From the NCBI RefSeq assembly GCF_039062465.1, contig NZ_JBCLNF010000002.1, positions 1 to 64,000 of the forward strand: a stretch of 64,000 nt of DNA, written 5' to 3'. The notes under the pieces are model-generated. The model was not told the origin of the DNA and made no database searches. It saw nothing but the letters and a program-made list of their open reading frames with translations. This DNA comes from Parolsenella sp958406235 (GTDB lineage: Bacteria; Actinomycetota; Coriobacteriia; Coriobacteriales; Atopobiaceae). Positions 57,218 through 64,000 of this stretch are shown here, one piece after another. The position numbers and the translations under genes were made by a program. Numbering within the stretch: position 1 is the stretch's first letter; every line of letters starts with the position of its first letter.

Positions 57218-58890
57218 GCGCGCTCACCGCCCTTCTCGGCATCGGCAGACAAGGCATCTGCCCCAGCGCCACCACGCTCGCGCGCGTTGGCTCGCACTGC
57301 CCCTGCGGCGACCATCTCGTCCAGCAGTTCCTCACCAAAGAGGTTGCCTCGTCCAAGCTGGCCCTTGGGGTCGAGCTGGCACTTGAGCCGCGCCATCTCG
57401 CGGATGTGCGCGGGACCATACATCGTCTCGAGGAAGCCGCGCTTGATCTTGCCCACGCCGTGCTCGGCAGAGACCGCCCCGCCCATGCGCGTGACCTCCG
57501 CCGCCCAGCCAGCGAAGAGCCTTTTGCCGACGGCAAAGTCGCGCGAATCGCGAGGCAGCACGTTCACGTGCAGGTGGTTGTCGCCTATGTGCCCCCACGC
57601 GGCGCTCTCAAGACCCGCCTCGGCAAGCGTGCGGCGGTAGAGCGACACGACGCCATGCAGGCGCTCGTCCGGCACGGACATGTCGCTCCCCAGCTTCGTG
57701 ATGGAGGGGTCAATTCTGCGGCGCTCGTCAATGAGCATGTTCACGCTCTCCGGAACGGCATGACGGAAGAAGCGCTGGCACTCGCGGTCCACGTCCGTGC
57801 GCGCGACCCAGGTGTCAACCTCGCTCGCCCCCACCTCGGCCATGGCATCGCCAATCGTGTAGAGCTCAGAGGCGGCCTCCGCCTCGTCGCTGCAATCGAG
57901 CTCGACGTATACGCAGCACGCAAAGCGCTCCTCCACAGAAGGAAGGCTCGCGAAGGCGGCGCTGTTCTCGCGCTGGGAACGCAGGATCGAGAGGGCGCCA
58001 TCGTCAAAGTACTCGATAGCCTTCGCGCGCGAGAGGCGCGGGCGCACCGCGCAGGTGAAGTCGAGCGCTGCCGTCTCGCTCTCGAAGAAGCAGCTCACGC
58101 CCCACACGACCGCCGGTGCCGGCGTAAGGGCGAGCTCAACCTCGCTCACCACGCCAAGCGTGCCGTCAGACCCTATGAACAGGTCGACGGCATCCATGTC
58201 ATCCTCCACGAAGTAGCCGGAGGCGTTCTTGGTCTTGGGCATCTCATACGTGGGGAGGTCGAGCGTGATCTCGCGGCCGCCCTCCGTCACGAGCGTGAGC
58301 GCACGTCCACTCGCGCGCACCTCGCCGCGACGCAGCGCAACGACATCGCCGTCCGCGAGCACGACGCGCAGGGCGCTCACGTGAGGGCGCACGGGTCCGT
58401 AGCCGTAGCTGCGGGCTCCAGAGGCGTTGCAGGCCACCATGCCGCCGATACAGGCGCTCGTCTCCGTTGGGTCCGTGGGAAAGAACTGCTCGGGACCGGC
58501 ATAGAGCTCCTCAAGCGCCGCCAGGCTCTCCTTGTCCCAGCCCGCCGTGGGAATGGCTTTGTTCGCAAGGGCCTTGCGCAAGTTGGCGAGGACGACGCCC
58601 GGCTGGACGCGCAGGTAGAACCTGCCATCCCCATCTCGCCGAAGCCCAAGATAGCCATCCATACGCGCGAGGCTCATGACATGGCCGCCGTGCGGGACGG
58701 CACCAGCGGCAAGGCCAGTCCTCGCGCCCTGGACGGTCACGGGGCCTCCCGCGACGAACGCTTCGCGCAAGACGGCACGAATCTCGTCCTCACTCACGGG
58801 AAAGGAAATGCTCTCCGCCTCTCCCACGCTGCGTGACTCATCGCGAACGAATTCCTCGTATTCCGAGGTAAAGGGTCTGACTTGCACCAT
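57214..58890 (-). CDS. FAD-binding oxidase, D-lactate/glycolate dehydrogenase type (LctD/GlcD-like)
   Basis: The 558-aa flavoenzyme has an FAD_binding_4 (PCMH) domain, with VQGARTGLAAGAVP about 54-67 and TETSACIGGMVACNASG about 138-154. A FAD-oxidase C-terminal domain follows, with WGHIGDNHLHVNVLP and GAVSAEHGVGKIK. This is the D-lactate/2-hydroxyacid dehydrogenase family. AAAGAGG precedes the ATG at 58890; the longer open frame upstream is a shadow of genes on the other strand. It overlaps etfB by 4 bp, matching the lctBCD type of electron-confurcating lactate dehydrogenase, which reduces NAD+ with lactate at the cost of reduced ferredoxin. Glycolate or other 2-hydroxyacids are alternatives. 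Confidence 0.88.
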   Translation of the reverse strand: MVQVRPFTSEYEEFVRDESRSVGEAESISFPVSEDEIRAVLREAFVAGGPVTVQGARTGLAAGAVPHGGHVMSLARMDGYLGLRRDGDGRFYLRVQPGVVLANLRKALANKAIPTAGWDKESLAALEELYAGPEQFFPTDPTETSACIGGMVACNASGARSYGYGPVRPHVSALRVVLADGDVVALRRGEVRASGRALTLVTEGGREITLDLPTYEMPKTKNASGYFVEDDMDAVDLFIGSDGTLGVVSEVELALTPAPAVVWGVSCFFESETAALDFTCAVRPRLSRAKAIEYFDDGALSILRSQRENSAAFASLPSVEERFACCVYVELDCSDEAEAASELYTIGDAMAEVGASEVDTWVARTDVDRECQRFFRHAVPESVNMLIDERRRIDPSITKLGSDMSVPDERLHGVVSLYRRTLAEAGLESAAWGHIGDNHLHVNVLPRDSRDFAVGKRLFAGWAAEVTRMGGAVSAEHGVGKIKRGFLETMYGPAHIREMARLKCQLDPKGQLGRGNLFGEELLDEMVAAGAVRANARERGGAGADALSADAEKGGERA

Positions 58891-59015
58891 GCGAACCTCT
58901 TTCGCGCCGCCAGTTTGTAGGGAGTCACGATACGCGCCATAGGTTGCCGTTTCGTTTCTCGAATTTACGTATCTCGGATGCGTTGCTCGATATCGCACGA
59001 CAAATAGGCGAATAC

Positions 59016-59025
59016 GCGGCATAAT
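59016..59025 (+). promoter_or_regulatory. Candidate -10 element for xpt
   Basis: GCGGCATAAT is identical to the decamer upstream of purL (7341-7350) and lies 70 bp before xpt. The shared element in front of two purine genes may be part of a promoter or operator. Confidence 0.35.
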
Positions 59026-59094
59026 GGTCAGAAAAGTTCGCGCGGTCCCACCCAAACGCCGCGCCCATCCCACTAGTTCAGGAGGCAGCGCCGC

Positions 59095-59673
59095 ATGAAG
59101 GAACTCGAGGATCGCATTCGCCAGGACGGCATCGTTCGCGAGGGCAACGTCCTGAAGGTGGACAGCTTCCTCAACCACAAGTGCGACGTCGCACTCTATG
59201 ACCAGATGGGTGCCGAGTGGGCCCGCCTGTTCGCCGGCAAGCACATCGACAAGATCCTGACGATCGAGAGCTCGGGCATCGGCATCGCCTGCGTCGCCGC
59301 CACCCACTTCAACGACGTGCCCGTGGTCTTCGCCCGCAAGACCGAGTCCAAGAACCTCGACGGCGAACAGTACCGCACCCAGATCAGGAGCTACACCAAG
59401 GGCCGCACCTACGAGGTCATCGTCGCCAAGCGCTTCCTCGAGCGCGGCGAGCACGTCATCATCCTCGACGACTTCCTGGCCATGGGCTGCGCCCTCAACG
59501 GCCTCCTCGAGATCTGCGAGGAGGCGGGCGTCGTGGTCGAGGGCATCGGCATCGCCATCGAGAAGGGTTTCCAGCCCGGCGGCAAGAGCCTGCGCGAGCG
59601 TGGCTACCAGGTGGAGAGTCTCGCCATCGTCCAGTCGATGGACGCCGCTACCGGCGAGATCGAGTTCGCCTAG
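59095..59673 (+). CDS. xpt: Xanthine phosphoribosyltransferase
   Basis: The 192-aa protein attaches PRPP to xanthine (salvage). Family marks are SFLNHKCDVALYDQMG near the N-terminus and SSGIGIA for the base/PRPP region. The PRPP motif ILDDFLAMG (about 122-130) and EKGFQPGG follow. The length equals Bacillus Xpt (194). GGAGG precedes the ATG. I see no purine riboswitch in the 204-bp divergent region. The YgjP-like gene follows 15 bp downstream. Confidence 0.94.
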   Translation: MKELEDRIRQDGIVREGNVLKVDSFLNHKCDVALYDQMGAEWARLFAGKHIDKILTIESSGIGIACVAATHFNDVPVVFARKTESKNLDGEQYRTQIRSYTKGRTYEVIVAKRFLERGEHVIILDDFLAMGCALNGLLEICEEAGVVVEGIGIAIEKGFQPGGKSLRERGYQVESLAIVQSMDAATGEIEFA

Positions 59674-59688
59674 GCTCAGCACAAATCC

Positions 59689-60345
59689 GTGAGCAGCTTC
59701 ATTCTCTACGTAAACGACGGGGATGGCGTACGCGCTGGCGACGCCATCCCCGTTTCCGTGACGCGCAAACACGTGCGCAATCTCAACCTGCGCATCCACC
59801 GCGACGGTTCGGTCGTGCTGAGCATGCCGATGGGCATGCCGGCAGGTCGCGCCCAGGAGTTCCTCGACAGGCGCGCGGCGTGGATTCGCAAGAACGTCGA
59901 CTCGCGTCTCAAGCGTGCCGCGGTGCAAGATCTCCTGGCGGGTCAGGGTGCCTCCACCTATCCGCTCTGGGGTGAGTCCGTTGAGGTTCCGGACGGCGGG
60001 AAGCTCACGCTGGACGAGGTCGACGAGATTTACCGAGAAGAGCTCGCCCGCCGCCTGCCAGAGACCGTGATGTGGATGGAGTCGCAGGTGGGAGCCCACG
60101 CAAGCTCCTGGAAGATTCGTTCCATGGCGACACGTTGGGGATCGTGCACCCCTAAGACCGGTGCCATCCGCATCAACGCGCGCCTCGCCGCCTACCCGCC
60201 CGAATGCCTCTCCTACGTTGTCGCGCATGAGCTCGCACACCTCCTCGAACCGACCCACAACGCTCGATTCCACGCGATCGTCGCTCGCGCCATCCCCAAC
60301 GAGCCCGAGATTCGCGCCCGGATGCGCAAGCCGCCCGTGGGGTAA
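59689..60345 (+). CDS. YgjP-like zinc metallopeptidase (SprT/M48-related)
   Basis: The 218-aa protein has the zincin motif HELAHLLEPTHNARF, where HExxH and a downstream His bind zinc, preceded by the family block SMATRWGSC. This is the YgjP/DUF45 family. The biological substrate is unknown. The GTG at 59689 lies 15 bp after xpt without a clear ribosome site, so it may depend on coupling to xpt. No membrane helix is present. Confidence 0.88.
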   Translation: MSSFILYVNDGDGVRAGDAIPVSVTRKHVRNLNLRIHRDGSVVLSMPMGMPAGRAQEFLDRRAAWIRKNVDSRLKRAAVQDLLAGQGASTYPLWGESVEVPDGGKLTLDEVDEIYREELARRLPETVMWMESQVGAHASSWKIRSMATRWGSCTPKTGAIRINARLAAYPPECLSYVVAHELAHLLEPTHNARFHAIVARAIPNEPEIRARMRKPPVG

Positions 60346-60378
60346 GATTCACGAAGGAAACGAGACCAAGGAGCCAGC

Positions 60379-60849
60379 ATGCCGGGTAAGCGCACCGATG
60401 TCATCAGTTGGGACGAGTTCTTCATGCGTGTCGCCGTTGCGGCGAGCCTTCGCAGCAAAGACCCAAACACCCAGGTGGGCGCCTGTATCGCAGACACCAA
60501 CCACCGTATCCTGTCCGTGGGCTACAACGGCACCCCCACCGGCCTCAACGATGACGACTTCCCTTGGGAGACGGACGCTGACCCCCTGCTCGACAAGCAT
60601 AACTACGTGATCCACGCCGAGGCGAACGCGATTCTCAACTATCGCGGCTCGCTCAAGGACCTCGACGGCGCAAGCGTCTACGTGACCCTCTTCCCCTGCC
60701 ACGAGTGCGCCAAGACCCTCGTACAAGCAGGCATTGGCGAAGTCGTCTACCTTGGCGACAAGTACGAGGGTACGACGGACAACCTCGTCTCCAAGAGCAT
60801 CCTCGATCGGTGCGGCATTGGCTATCGCCAGATCACGCTCTCGGACTAG
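60379..60849 (+). CDS. Deoxycytidylate deaminase family protein
   Basis: The 156-aa zinc deaminase has HAEANAI (zinc His and proton-shuttle Glu) and PCHECAK (two zinc Cys). QVGACIADTNHRILSVGYNG at the N-terminus is typical of dCMP deaminase and ComEB. It would turn dCMP to dUMP for dTTP synthesis. AAGGAG precedes the ATG. The ArsR gene follows 18 bp later on the same strand and may be co-transcribed. Confidence 0.93.
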   Translation: MPGKRTDVISWDEFFMRVAVAASLRSKDPNTQVGACIADTNHRILSVGYNGTPTGLNDDDFPWETDADPLLDKHNYVIHAEANAILNYRGSLKDLDGASVYVTLFPCHECAKTLVQAGIGEVVYLGDKYEGTTDNLVSKSILDRCGIGYRQITLSD

Positions 60850-60867
60850 CCCCAAGGAGGAACACCC

Positions 60868-61239
60868 ATGACGGAGACGAACAAGGAAACGGCCCTCGCG
60901 AGCAACGACGAGCCCAAGAGCAGCATCATTCCCGTTGGCAAGGCGCCTGAGTGCGAGCCAGACGAGGAGCTTCTCTATGACCTTGCGGACCTTTTCAAGG
61001 TCTTCTCTGACACGACGCGCATCAAGATCCTGTTCACCCTCATGGGGCGCGACCTGTGCGTGGCGGATATCGCAGACGAGACGGACACCACGCAGAGCGC
61101 CGTCTCTCACCAGTTGCGCACGCTCAAGCAGGCGCACCTCGTGAAGTTCGTGCGCGACGGACGCAACATCGTCTATTCCCTCGCGGACGACCACGTCTAC
61201 ACGATGCTCAACGTCGGCCTCAACCACATCTGCGAGTAA
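60868..61239 (+). CDS. ArsR/SmtB family metal-sensing repressor
   Basis: The 123-aa winged-helix repressor has LADLFKVFSDTTRIKILFTL, CVADIADETDTTQSAVSHQL (recognition helix) and a C-terminal helix DDHVYTMLNVGLNHICE. The Asp/His...His/Glu spacing of that helix fits an alpha-5 zinc site as in CzrA/SmtB. CVAD also holds a Cys at the alpha-3 position, but the second alpha-3 Cys is not obvious. AAGGAGG precedes the ATG. Matching operators lie before the next two genes. It probably releases DNA when zinc or cadmium rises. Confidence 0.93.
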   Translation: MTETNKETALASNDEPKSSIIPVGKAPECEPDEELLYDLADLFKVFSDTTRIKILFTLMGRDLCVADIADETDTTQSAVSHQLRTLKQAHLVKFVRDGRNIVYSLADDHVYTMLNVGLNHICE

Positions 61240-61283
61240 GCTTACCCGCCACCCATGCAAATCGCCCACTTACCCAATTCTCG

Positions 61284-61346
61284 TTGACATATGAATATGC
61301 GCTCATATAATTTGCTTTAACCGGGTATATGAATGGTTGTTCAGAT
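61284..61346 (+). promoter_or_regulatory. Consensus promoter with two ArsR-type operators
   Basis: TTGACA (61284-61289) and TATAAT (61306-61311) are perfect sigma-70 hexamers with a 16-bp spacer. ATATGAA-N6-CTCATAT (61289-61308) covers the spacer. A second site, ATATGAA-N6-TTCAGAT, lies at 61327-61346. Each differs by one base from ATATGAA-N6-TTCATAT, the SmtB/CzrA type operator. Binding would block the HMA gene promoter. Confidence 0.85.
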
Positions 61347-61404
61347 GTTCCGGTTATCGTTAATATACAAGTGAGGGCACGGCCCTTGAGAGAAAGGTCC
61401 CATC

Positions 61405-61623
61405 ATGAAGAAGGCGTTCAAGCTCGACGAGATTGATTGTGCCAACTGCGCCCGCGAGCTGCAGGACGAGCTCTCCAAGCTCGAGGGCGTCAAGTCCGTC
61501 TCCGTCAATTTCATGACCCAGAAGCTCACCCTCGAGGCCGATGACGCGGAGTTCGACGAGGTCCTCGAGCGCGTCGTCGACTTCACCGCCGATGCCGAGC
61601 CCGACTGCGAAATCATCCGTTAG
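61405..61623 (+). CDS. Heavy-metal-associated (HMA) domain protein
   Basis: The 72-aa stand-alone HMA domain has the metal motif DCANCA (CxxC about 15-18) and the beta-alpha-beta pattern with EGVKSVSVNFMTQKLTLEA. Many Zn/Cd ATPases carry this domain at their N-terminus; here it is a separate gene directly before an ATPase that lacks one. It probably hands metal to the pump. It is controlled by a consensus promoter with ArsR sites. Confidence 0.92.
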   Translation: MKKAFKLDEIDCANCARELQDELSKLEGVKSVSVNFMTQKLTLEADDAEFDEVLERVVDFTADAEPDCEIIR

Positions 61624-61631
61624 CAAGCCAT

Positions 61632-61671
61632 CCCCTGCCGCTGACCCTACTTTTCGCGGCGGGGGTCTTTT
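61632..61671 (+). terminator. Terminator between the HMA gene and the P1B ATPase gene
   Basis: CCCCTGCCGC (61632-61641) pairs with GCGGCGGGGG (61656-61665), followed by TCTTTT. It lets the chaperone be made in excess over the pump. Confidence 0.75.
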
Positions 61672-61677
61672 AAATGC

Positions 61678-61709
61678 TAATATATGAACGGCTGCGCATA
61701 CGTTCATCG
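61678..61709 (+). promoter_or_regulatory. Promoter/operator region of the P1B ATPase gene
   Basis: A -10-like TAATAT (61678-61683) overlaps ATATGAA (61682-61688), with the half-site TTCAT at 703-707. The dyad ATGAACG-N10-CGTTCAT (61684-61690, 61701-61707) resembles the ArsR sites of the upstream promoter but with a wider spacer. No -35 is evident. Confidence 0.6.
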
Positions 61710-61728
61710 ATTTGGGAGAGGGAGCACA

Positions 61729-63684
61729 ATGGCAGACCAAAAGAAAAAGAAGCGTCGCAAGAAGGAGACACAGGAGCAGAAGCTCCGTCGCATCCTCATC
61801 GCGCTTGTCATCTTTGCCGTTATCTTCGCGATAGATGAGCTCGGCGCGCTCAAGGCCGCCTTTGGCGACCCGGGATGCGTCTATGCAAGCTTCGTACTCT
61901 ATCTCGTGCCCTTCGTCATCGCTGGCCACGATGTCCTCAGGAAGGCCTACAGCAACATCCGTCGCGGCAAGGCCTTTGACGAGTCGTTCCTTATGGCCGT
62001 CGCCACGATCGGCGCCTTCGCGATGGTCCTCTTCCCCGACACTGACCCGCACATGGCCGAGGGCGCGGCGGTCATGCTCTTCTACCAGGTGGGCGAGCTG
62101 TTCCAGGCATACGCCGTCGGCAAGAGCCGCAAGTCCATCGCCGCCATGATGGATATCGCCCCTGACTACGCAAACATCGAGGGTGAGAACGGCGAGCTCG
62201 AACAGGTCGACCCGGACGAGGTCGCCGTGGGGTCTGTCATTGTGGTCAAGCCGGGCGAGCGCGTCCCCATCGACGGCACCATCATCGAGGGCGCGACCCA
62301 GCTCGACACCGCAGCGCTCACGGGCGAATCCGTCCCGCGCCATGCCGAAACGGGCGCTGACGTCATCTCGGGCTGCATCAACATGACCGGCCTCATCAAA
62401 GTCAGGACCACCAAGCCCTTTGGGGAGTCGACCGTCTCGCGCATCCTCGAACTCGTTGAGAACGCCAGCGAAAAGAAGGCCAAGACCGAGAACTTCATCA
62501 CTCGCTTCGCCCGCGTATACACCCCGGCGGTCACCGGTGCCGCGGCCGTCCTCGCCCTTGGCGGCGGCCTCATCACCGGCGCCTGGAGCGACTGGATCCT
62601 CCGTGGCCTCACCTTCCTCGTCGTCTCCTGTCCGTGTGCCCTCGTCATCAGCGTGCCGCTCAGCTTCTTCGGCGGCATCGGCGGGGCGTCGCGCATCGGC
62701 GTTCTCGTAAAGGGATCGAACTACCTCGAGTCCCTGGCGGAGGTCGACACGGTCGTCTTCGACAAGACGGGCACCCTCACCAACGGCACCTTCAACGTCG
62801 TCGCCATTCACCCAGAGTCCGGCATCGACCCGGATTACGTCCTCAGCCACGCCGCCTATGCGGAGGCATTCTCGGACCATCCCATCGCGCTCTCCGTCAA
62901 GGCTGCATATACGGGCGAGATTGACCGCAATCGCATTCGCGACGTCCAGGAGGAGAGCGGCCACGGCGTCGTGGCTCGCGTGGTCGAGGAGGCCCAGGCC
63001 GCAGAGCACGTAGTCCTCGTGGGCAACGACAAGCTCATGCGCGCGCACGACGAGACCTGGCACGATTGTTCGCTCACCGGCACCATCCTGCACGTCTCGG
63101 TCGATGGCCGCTACGTGGGCCACATCGTGATCGCGGACGTCGTGAAGGACGACGCCGCGCAGACCATCCGCGACCTCCACGCCTGTGGCGTCCGCCGCTG
63201 CGTCATGCTCACGGGTGACCGCGAGGAGGTCGCCGCCGCCGTGGCGGAGCAGCTCGGCATCGATGAGTTCCACGCACAGCTCCTGCCCGCGGACAAGGTC
63301 GAACACGTCGAGGCACTGCTCTCGAGCGAGAATGCCAAGCACAAGCTCGCCTTTGTTGGCGACGGCATCAACGACGCCCCGGTCCTCACCCGCGCGGACG
63401 TGGGCATTGCCATGGGCGCGATGGGCTCCGACGCCGCCATCGAGGCAGCCGACGTCGTCCTCATGGACGACAAGCCCTCGAACATCTCGCGAGCCATCCG
63501 CATTGCCCGCAAGACGATGGGGATCGTCTGGCAGAACATCGTCTTCGCGCTTGCCGTGAAGCTCCTGATTCTGGCGCTGGCGGCGTTTGGCATCGCCAAC
63601 ATGTGGCTCGCCGTCTTTGGCGACGTGGGCGTCGCGATCATCGCGATCCTCAACGCCATGCGCGCCATGCGCGTCGACAGCTAA
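61729..63684 (+). CDS. P1B-type heavy-metal-exporting ATPase (Zn/Cd type)
   Basis: The 651-aa pump has the membrane metal motif CPC (301-303) followed by ALVISVPLSFFGGIGGASR. The phosphorylation motif is DKTGT (Asp345), SDHPIAL is the nucleotide-site HP motif and GDGINDAP the hinge. Eight helices are expected. The late Lys (ALAVKLLI) and Asp (FGDVGVA) residues are typical of P1B-2 pumps for Zn2+, Cd2+ and Pb2+. The N-terminus is a short basic stretch (KKKKRRKKE) with no HMA domain, which is supplied by the preceding gene. GGGAGAGGGAG precedes the ATG at 61729. Confidence 0.94.
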   Translation: MADQKKKKRRKKETQEQKLRRILIALVIFAVIFAIDELGALKAAFGDPGCVYASFVLYLVPFVIAGHDVLRKAYSNIRRGKAFDESFLMAVATIGAFAMVLFPDTDPHMAEGAAVMLFYQVGELFQAYAVGKSRKSIAAMMDIAPDYANIEGENGELEQVDPDEVAVGSVIVVKPGERVPIDGTIIEGATQLDTAALTGESVPRHAETGADVISGCINMTGLIKVRTTKPFGESTVSRILELVENASEKKAKTENFITRFARVYTPAVTGAAAVLALGGGLITGAWSDWILRGLTFLVVSCPCALVISVPLSFFGGIGGASRIGVLVKGSNYLESLAEVDTVVFDKTGTLTNGTFNVVAIHPESGIDPDYVLSHAAYAEAFSDHPIALSVKAAYTGEIDRNRIRDVQEESGHGVVARVVEEAQAAEHVVLVGNDKLMRAHDETWHDCSLTGTILHVSVDGRYVGHIVIADVVKDDAAQTIRDLHACGVRRCVMLTGDREEVAAAVAEQLGIDEFHAQLLPADKVEHVEALLSSENAKHKLAFVGDGINDAPVLTRADVGIAMGAMGSDAAIEAADVVLMDDKPSNISRAIRIARKTMGIVWQNIVFALAVKLLILALAAFGIANMWLAVFGDVGVAIIAILNAMRAMRVDS

Positions 63685-63687
63685 CGA

Positions 63688-63724
63688 AAAAGTTGACAAA
63701 GGGACTGTCCCTTTGTCAACTTTT
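63688..63724. repeat. REP-like palindrome, type A, with A/T flanks
   Basis: A 37-bp palindrome with the 29-bp core at 63692-63720 (central T) and AAAA/TTTT flanks lies 3 bp after the ATPase stop codon. It probably also works as the ATPase terminator. Confidence 0.95.
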
Positions 63725-64000
63725 GGCGTCGCATAACAATGCCCCCGCCGCGAGGGGGCGCGACGGGGGCCAAAGGAAGGAAGGTACTTTGTACTTACCC
63801 CTCCACCAGGCGTTATAGCGTCGCCGCACGAGCTTCACGTCTCCGTCACGTTCACGCCACACCGCCACCACGTTCGCGACACATCACCGCCATAAATGAG
63901 ACGGCGCCCCTTCGCCTTCGGCTTTCGCCGGGCGAAGGGGCGTCGCTTTTCTTACCAAACCTCTTGGAACCTCAGGCCCCGGAGACCCAGCCCCAAAGCC
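63725..64000. other. Non-coding end of the window
   Basis: No gene is supported. The stretch has a GC-rich hairpin (GCCCCCG...CGGGGGC, about 63739-63768), a purine tract AAAGGAAGGAAGGTA and a terminator at 63905. A short transcript ending there, such as a small RNA or the leader of a gene beyond the window, is possible. Confidence 0.4.
63905..63953 (+). terminator. Strong rho-independent terminator
   Basis: CGCCCCTTCGCC (63905-63916) pairs with GGCGAAGGGGCG (63931-63942), followed by TCGCTTTTCTT. No ORF lies directly upstream on the plus strand. Confidence 0.8.

Noticed and set aside
58891..59094. Purine riboswitch upstream of xpt
   Set aside because: No conserved purine-aptamer loops could be seen in the 204-bp region, and no terminator precedes the ribosome site.
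58891..60273. N-terminal extension of the FAD-oxidase to 1019 aa
   Set aside because: The extension is antisense to xpt and the YgjP-like gene. The family N-terminus and a good ribosome site are at 58890.

Overview
The window is a high-GC chromosomal segment. I infer an obligately or mainly anaerobic actinobacterium of the class Coriobacteriia (Collinsella/Olsenella-like). This rests on gene content: NfnAB, Etf-linked FAD-oxidase, flavodiiron protein, single-chain PurL, DcuC. It also rests on strong GC codon bias and Gram-positive style Shine-Dalgarno sites. No rRNA marker is present, so the placement is an inference. No prophage, integrase, IS transposase or CRISPR-Cas locus is visible.

Layout. 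1-1.5 kb: repeat-rich non-coding DNA, a DJ-1/PfpI protein and a remnant of an M20 amidohydrolase. 1.5-7.2 kb: a Tet(M)-like translational GTPase, a split peptidase-U32 pair and a transglutaminase-like protein bracketed by mirror-image palindromic repeats. 7.5-14.9 kb: purL, an M42 aminopeptidase, a lambda-crystallin-type dehydrogenase, DUF2798 and a DUF1893-like protein. 15.2-18.6 kb: a dcuC-malY unit divergent from a MarR regulator, with repeated GTTT-N7-AAAC sites. 18.8-24 kb: a large FtsX-type permease with a candidate operator, DUF3825 and DUF554. 24.2-30.1 kb: a tightly coupled three-gene cassette, TerB domain protein - BrxD-like ATPase - Lhr/BrxHI-like helicase. 30.1-36.6 kb: a spermidine-synthase-like enzyme, an MFS transporter, a flavodiiron protein, and an MgtA-type P-ATPase with a leader ORF and attenuator-like terminator.

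36.8-47.3 kb is a signalling island. It holds three Ser/Thr-kinase-like proteins, a PP2C phosphatase, a TerY-like vWA protein, an FHA protein and a transglutaminase-like protein. The core (kinase with zinc ribbon, PP2C, vWA) matches the architecture called the TerY-P triad. With the TerB cassette 7 kb away, the window carries two modules tied to 'Ter' domain proteins. These two modules are the best candidates for an undescribed defence, stress or DNA-processing system.

47.5-64 kb is mostly housekeeping: a HAD phosphatase, tRNA-Gln, glmU-prs-pth, nfnAB, a low-GC SHOCT protein gene, a glcD-etfB-etfA operon (candidate electron-confurcating lactate dehydrogenase), xpt, a YgjP-like protease, dCMP deaminase, and an ArsR-regulated metal-export module (arsR, HMA chaperone, P1B ATPase) with clear operators and a consensus promoter.

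Two recurring sequence-level phenomena stand out. One is a family of eight REP-like palindromes built on AAAGGGAC(A/T)GTCCCTTT, often paired. The other is a set of tandem duplications of gene 3' ends, including the stop codon, just downstream of several genes. Function statements come from motif reading only; no database search was run.
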